Assembly (NCBI GenBank): GCA_023246985.1
Contig: JAHFHJ010000004.1
Location: 1 to 7,948 of the forward strand
DNA from: Candidatus Omnitrophota bacterium
Lineage (GTDB): Bacteria > Omnitrophota > Omnitrophia > Omnitrophales > Aquincolibacteriaceae
DNA length: 7,948 nt
Direction of reading: 5' to 3'
The position numbers were made by a program, and so were the translations under genes. The notes under the pieces were generated by a model, which saw only the letters and a program-made list of their open reading frames with translations, was not told where the DNA came from and searched no databases. Below are positions 5,207-7,948 of the stretch, piece by piece (within the stretch, counting starts at the first letter, position 1; every line of letters starts with the position of its first letter).

Positions 5207-7014
5207 TTGTGAATTTTGTCCATTTCTATTTGGAGAGAGCGCCATTCACTCTCAGCGCTTTCGATCTGGATCTGGATCTCTTTGAGTTTGACCGTCCGTT
5301 CTTTGGAATAATGAAGCGGATTCTTGGCCATCTCCGCATGCATTTTGTCCCGTTCCGCGACGTAGTGTTTCATGCGTCCCTCGGCTTTATCCATCCGCTT
5401 TTGGATCTTTTTAATTTCGGCCTTTTGCTCGCTCTTCTTGGGATTTTGAGCCTCCGCAGGCGTTCCGGAAGAACCCGTTTTCACGGCGGGAACGGTCACG
5501 GGTTCCGCGTCGGTTTCCTGTTCTTCACCGCGCGCCACCTGTTCGAGGTGGTAGACATAATCTTCATAGCTTCCGTGATAATGACGAATACGGCCTTTTT
5601 TCACTTCCAGAATGCTCGAGGCCAGGAGATTCACGAAAGTCCGGTCGTGGCTGATGAAAACGACGGTGCCGGCGAACGATTGAAGCGCGCGGCCCAAGGC
5701 CTCCACGGTCTCGAAATCCAGATGGTTCGTCGGTTCGTCAAGAAGCAGCACATGACTTTTGGAAAGAAGAAGTCCCGCTAACGCGAGCCGGGCCCGTTCA
5801 CCGCCGCTTAAAACTTTTACTTTTTTTTCGACTTCGTCGCCCCTAAAAAGAAAACATCCGGCCATGTTGAGCACATCCTGACGGATCACGCCCGGGGCGC
5901 TCTCCCGGAAAAGATAGGTGTAAACATCATCCTCGGGATCAAGCGCGGCAAAAACATGCTGAGCGTAATAAGCCACTTTAAGCCCCGTCCCCCACCGGAA
6001 GCTGCCGCCTTTGGACGCAAGATTTCCCGCAAGCGTCCTGAGGAATGTCGTTTTCCCCTCCCCGTTATTGCCGAGCACCGCCACGTGTTTCCCGCGGTCG
6101 ATTTCGACCTGGATCCCGCGCGCGATGTCCTTTTCCGGATATCCGATCGTGAGATCCTCGCACGCGAGCGCGACTCCCGCCTTTGCTTCGACGGGAGGGA
6201 TGTGGATCTTGACGGTGCTCATGGGATGCGCGATCTCGATCGTCTTGAGCTTCGCCAGTTGTTTCATTTTGGATTGAGCGCGTGTCGCCGTGGAAGCCTT
6301 GGCGCGAAAACGATCGATAAAGGCCTGCAGCTGCTCGCGCTTTTTGTCCATCCCCCGGTTATAGGCCTGTTGGTGCGCAAGCTGCTCTTCCTTGAATTCA
6401 AAATACTCCTCGATGTCCCCGGGATAAAGCGCAAGCTGGCCGTTCTCAACCTCAAGAGTATGATCGCAGGTCCGTTTCAGGAATTCCCGGTCGTGCGACA
6501 CCACCAGGTACCCGCCTTTAAAATTCAGCAGAAAATTCTCGAGAAGGATCAAGGTGCTCAGATCGAGATAATTGCTTGGCTCGTCGAGGATCAAAAAATT
6601 GGGATCGCCTAAGAGCATCGCCGCAAGTTTGACGCGGGTCTGAAAACCTCCCGGGAGATTCCGCACGGCTTCTTCCAGCGTTTTGTTCTCGATCTGAAAG
6701 CGGGCCGCCATCTGAGCGCACTCCCAGTGTTCGCTGCGCGTCGTGCGCATCAGAAAATCCAGGACCTTTTCCCCGGGCCTGAATGTATCGTGCTGTTCAA
6801 GGTAGGAAAGACGGAGGGCGCTGTTGCGCGCAAGGGTGCCGCGGTCGGCCGACTCGTGGCCGGTAATGATGCGGCAAAGCGTGGATTTTCCGGCTCCATT
6901 CCTGCCGATTACGCCGATCTTTTGGTCGTCGGCAAAAGACGCGGTCGCGGCATCCAGGATTGTTACCGCGCCGTAAGCTTTATGAAGTTCATTGACTTGT
7001 AAAAGGACCGTCAT
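5203..7014 (-). CDS. ABC-F family ATPase (ribosome-associated, Uup/YheS-like)
   Basis: ABC-F proteins are soluble twin-ATPase factors that bind the ribosomal E site and rescue or tune translation; they are not transporters. Numbering from ATG 7020, domain 1 has Walker A GRNGAGKST (39-47), signature LPGG (122-125, slightly off LSGG), Walker B NFLILDEPSN (141-150) and H176. A charged linker spans about 195-290. Domain 2 has GNNGEGKTT (317-325), LSGGERARLALAGLLL (404-419), VLLLDEPTNHLD (424-435) and H458. A C-terminal region at about 526-605 is Lys/Glu-rich and predicted coiled coil, as in Uup-type members. There is no membrane domain. The second ATG (7014) is preferred because GGCGG lies 6 bases before it, whereas it abuts the first ATG at 7020. 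The stop overlaps the rho start. The class is secure; the subfamily is not, so no symbol is given. A resistance-type role is not indicated. Confidence 0.93.
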   Translation of the reverse strand: MTVLLQVNELHKAYGAVTILDAATASFADDQKIGVIGRNGAGKSTLCRIITGHESADRGTLARNSALRLSYLEQHDTFRPGEKVLDFLMRTTRSEHWECAQMAARFQIENKTLEEAVRNLPGGFQTRVKLAAMLLGDPNFLILDEPSNYLDLSTLILLENFLLNFKGGYLVVSHDREFLKRTCDHTLEVENGQLALYPGDIEEYFEFKEEQLAHQQAYNRGMDKKREQLQAFIDRFRAKASTATRAQSKMKQLAKLKTIEIAHPMSTVKIHIPPVEAKAGVALACEDLTIGYPEKDIARGIQVEIDRGKHVAVLGNNGEGKTTFLRTLAGNLASKGGSFRWGTGLKVAYYAQHVFAALDPEDDVYTYLFRESAPGVIRQDVLNMAGCFLFRGDEVEKKVKVLSGGERARLALAGLLLSKSHVLLLDEPTNHLDFETVEALGRALQSFAGTVVFISHDRTFVNLLASSILEVKKGRIRHYHGSYEDYVYHLEQVARGEEQETDAEPVTVPAVKTGSSGTPAEAQNPKKSEQKAEIKKIQKRMDKAEGRMKHYVAERDKMHAEMAKNPLHYSKERTVKLKEIQIQIESAESEWRSLQIEMDKIHK

Positions 7015-7042
7015 GATCATCCGCCGATGAAGAAAGTGCGGT

Positions 7043-7948
7043 TTAAACCGAAGGATGTTTCTCGGTGAATTGAATGATCTGGTTCATCATTTCAACGGAC
7101 TGAACGGGATAAAGACCCGAAGCGGATTCCGCGGAGAGCATCACATAATCCGTCCCGTCGAGGATCGCGTTCGCCACATCGCAAACTTCGGCGCGGGTCG
7201 GGATCGGGTGTTCGGTCATGCTCTCCAGCATTTGCGTCGCGGTGATCACGAATTTTTTCGCCTGGTTGCATTTCTTGATGATCTTTTTTTGGACATACGG
7301 CACTTCATAGATCGGGATGGAGATTCCCATGTCCCCGCGCGCGACCATGATCCCTTCGCAAACACTGATGATCCCGTCGATATTGCGGATCCCTTCCCGA
7401 TTCTCGATCTTGGCGATGACGCCGCAGGCATAAGAATGACTCTTCAGATGCGCTCGAAGGTCCAGGATGTCCCGTTTGTTCCGCACAAAAGACTGGGCGA
7501 TATAATCCACTTTGTGCGCGATGCAGAAATGGAGATCCTCCTTGTCCTTCCGAGTGAGGCCCGTGACATCCAGCTGGACGCCGGGAACATTGATCCCTTT
7601 GCGTTCCTTGATCACGCCGCCCACGATCACGCGCGTCTTAAGATTTTTTTTGTCACGGGCCTCAACCTTTAACGCGATGAGACCGTCATCGATGTAAACA
7701 GGCTGGCCGGGCTTGATCGGCTGAAGGGACCCCGCCCAGTCAAAGGGAATGCGGTTGCCTTCACCCAGAAGGTTCTCCGTCGTAAGCCAAAGGGTCTCGC
7801 GCCTTTTGACCTGGACCGGCTTCTTCCCCTTCAACTCGCCGATCCTCATGCGGTACCCTTCAAGATCCCCCAGGATCCGTATGTGGCGCCGATACTTTTT
7901 ATTCAAATATCTCACAAGACGAATCTTTTCAAGATGCTCCGCGAGCGT
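7043..7948 (-). CDS. pyk: Pyruvate kinase-like protein, 5' end outside the window, lacking the C-terminal domain
   Basis: Pyruvate kinase makes pyruvate and ATP from phosphoenolpyruvate and ADP. The frame is open to the right edge, giving 301 residues. The first visible residues (TLAEHLEKI) match the position just after the family's NFSHG, so about 40 residues are missing; the GTG at 7915 is internal. Visible core elements are PVYIDDGLIALKV (B domain, 83-95), KGINVPGV, the signature CGVIAKIENREGI with catalytic K180, GIMVARGDMG (199-208) and TATQMLESM...PTRAEVCDVANAILDGTDYVMLS (236-272). The protein ends at FTEKHPSV, where other pyruvate kinases enter the roughly 130-residue C domain; the next gene starts 28 bases later, so that domain is absent. 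The usual DTKGPEIRT is DLEGYRMRI here. Activity is plausible because the key catalytic residues are present. A divergent paralogue is also possible. Confidence 0.87.
   Translation of the reverse strand, partial: TLAEHLEKIRLVRYLNKKYRRHIRILGDLEGYRMRIGELKGKKPVQVKRRETLWLTTENLLGEGNRIPFDWAGSLQPIKPGQPVYIDDGLIALKVEARDKKNLKTRVIVGGVIKERKGINVPGVQLDVTGLTRKDKEDLHFCIAHKVDYIAQSFVRNKRDILDLRAHLKSHSYACGVIAKIENREGIRNIDGIISVCEGIMVARGDMGISIPIYEVPYVQKKIIKKCNQAKKFVITATQMLESMTEHPIPTRAEVCDVANAILDGTDYVMLSAESASGLYPVQSVEMMNQIIQFTEKHPSV

Noticed and set aside
5207..5245. Rho start at ATG 5245
   Set aside because: It would place 13 codons inside the ABC-F gene. ATG 5206 makes the same ATGA overlap seen at the next junction.
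5125..5781. Plus-strand frame of 218 codons opposite the ABC-F C-terminal region
   Set aside because: It is the mirror of the coiled-coil coding region; its apparent hydrophobicity comes from reading Lys/Glu codons in reverse.
7055..7672. Plus-strand frame of 205 codons opposite pyruvate kinase
   Set aside because: It overlaps a strongly conserved gene on the other strand and has no recognisable domain or ribosome-binding site.
7913..7915. GTG at 7915 as the true start of the pyruvate kinase
   Set aside because: The frame continues in family-like sequence to the window edge, and the N-terminal barrel strand would be lost.
1..7948. CRISPR arrays, tRNA or rRNA genes, transposases, prophage genes
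   Set aside because: No regularly spaced repeats, no cloverleaf-like or rRNA-like conserved stretches, and no recombinase or transposase motifs were seen on either strand.

Overview
The window is a compact, roughly 54% GC bacterial segment in which every supported gene lies on the minus strand, so transcription runs from the right edge to the left. Neighbouring genes overlap or nearly touch. The set is: pyruvate kinase-like protein, ABC-F ATPase, Rho ATPase, small helix-turn-helix protein, polysaccharide flippase, ThiS, ThiG, ThiH and a macrodomain protein. Nothing here is phage-like or plasmid-like. The thiazole branch uses the oxygen-sensitive radical-SAM enzyme ThiH rather than glycine oxidase ThiO, which suggests an anaerobic or microaerobic organism. 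The mix of divergent core genes fits an uncultivated lineage such as the Omnitrophota/PVC neighbourhood, but that placement is a guess from protein flavour, not a demonstrated assignment.

Right block (7948 to 3918): a pyruvate kinase-like gene enters from the right edge. It stops after the catalytic barrel, without the usual C-terminal domain. An ABC-F ATPase follows 28 bases later. Its stop codon overlaps the start of a Rho ATPase (ATGA), whose stop in turn overlaps the start of a 90-residue HTH-like protein (ATGA). These three genes are probably translationally coupled. The Rho protein has the complete ATPase core but no N-terminal RNA-binding (cold-shock-like) domain; a short basic tail takes its place.

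Middle (3893 to 2509): a membrane flippase of the oligosaccharide/Wzx type is split into two overlapping frames at a run of six A. Restoring one A gives a normal protein of about 461 residues. This is a frameshift, an assembly error or, less likely, slippage.

Left block (2508 to 1): a 147-base gap holds a TATAAT box and a small hairpin. It is followed by thiS, thiG and thiH, which supply the sulfur carrier, the thiazole synthase and the dehydroglycine synthase for the thiazole half of thiamin. ThiS does not end at its Gly-Gly but runs on for several residues. A canonical-pattern G GGG GGC heptamer at that point would, on a -1 shift, fuse ThiS in frame to ThiG. A roughly 109-base inverted-repeat element sits between thiG and thiH. 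Eight bases after thiH a macrodomain (ADP-ribose-binding) gene starts and runs off the left edge.

The observations most worth checking are the domain-deleted Rho, the truncated pyruvate kinase with a K+-independent-type signature, and the ThiS/ThiG junction.
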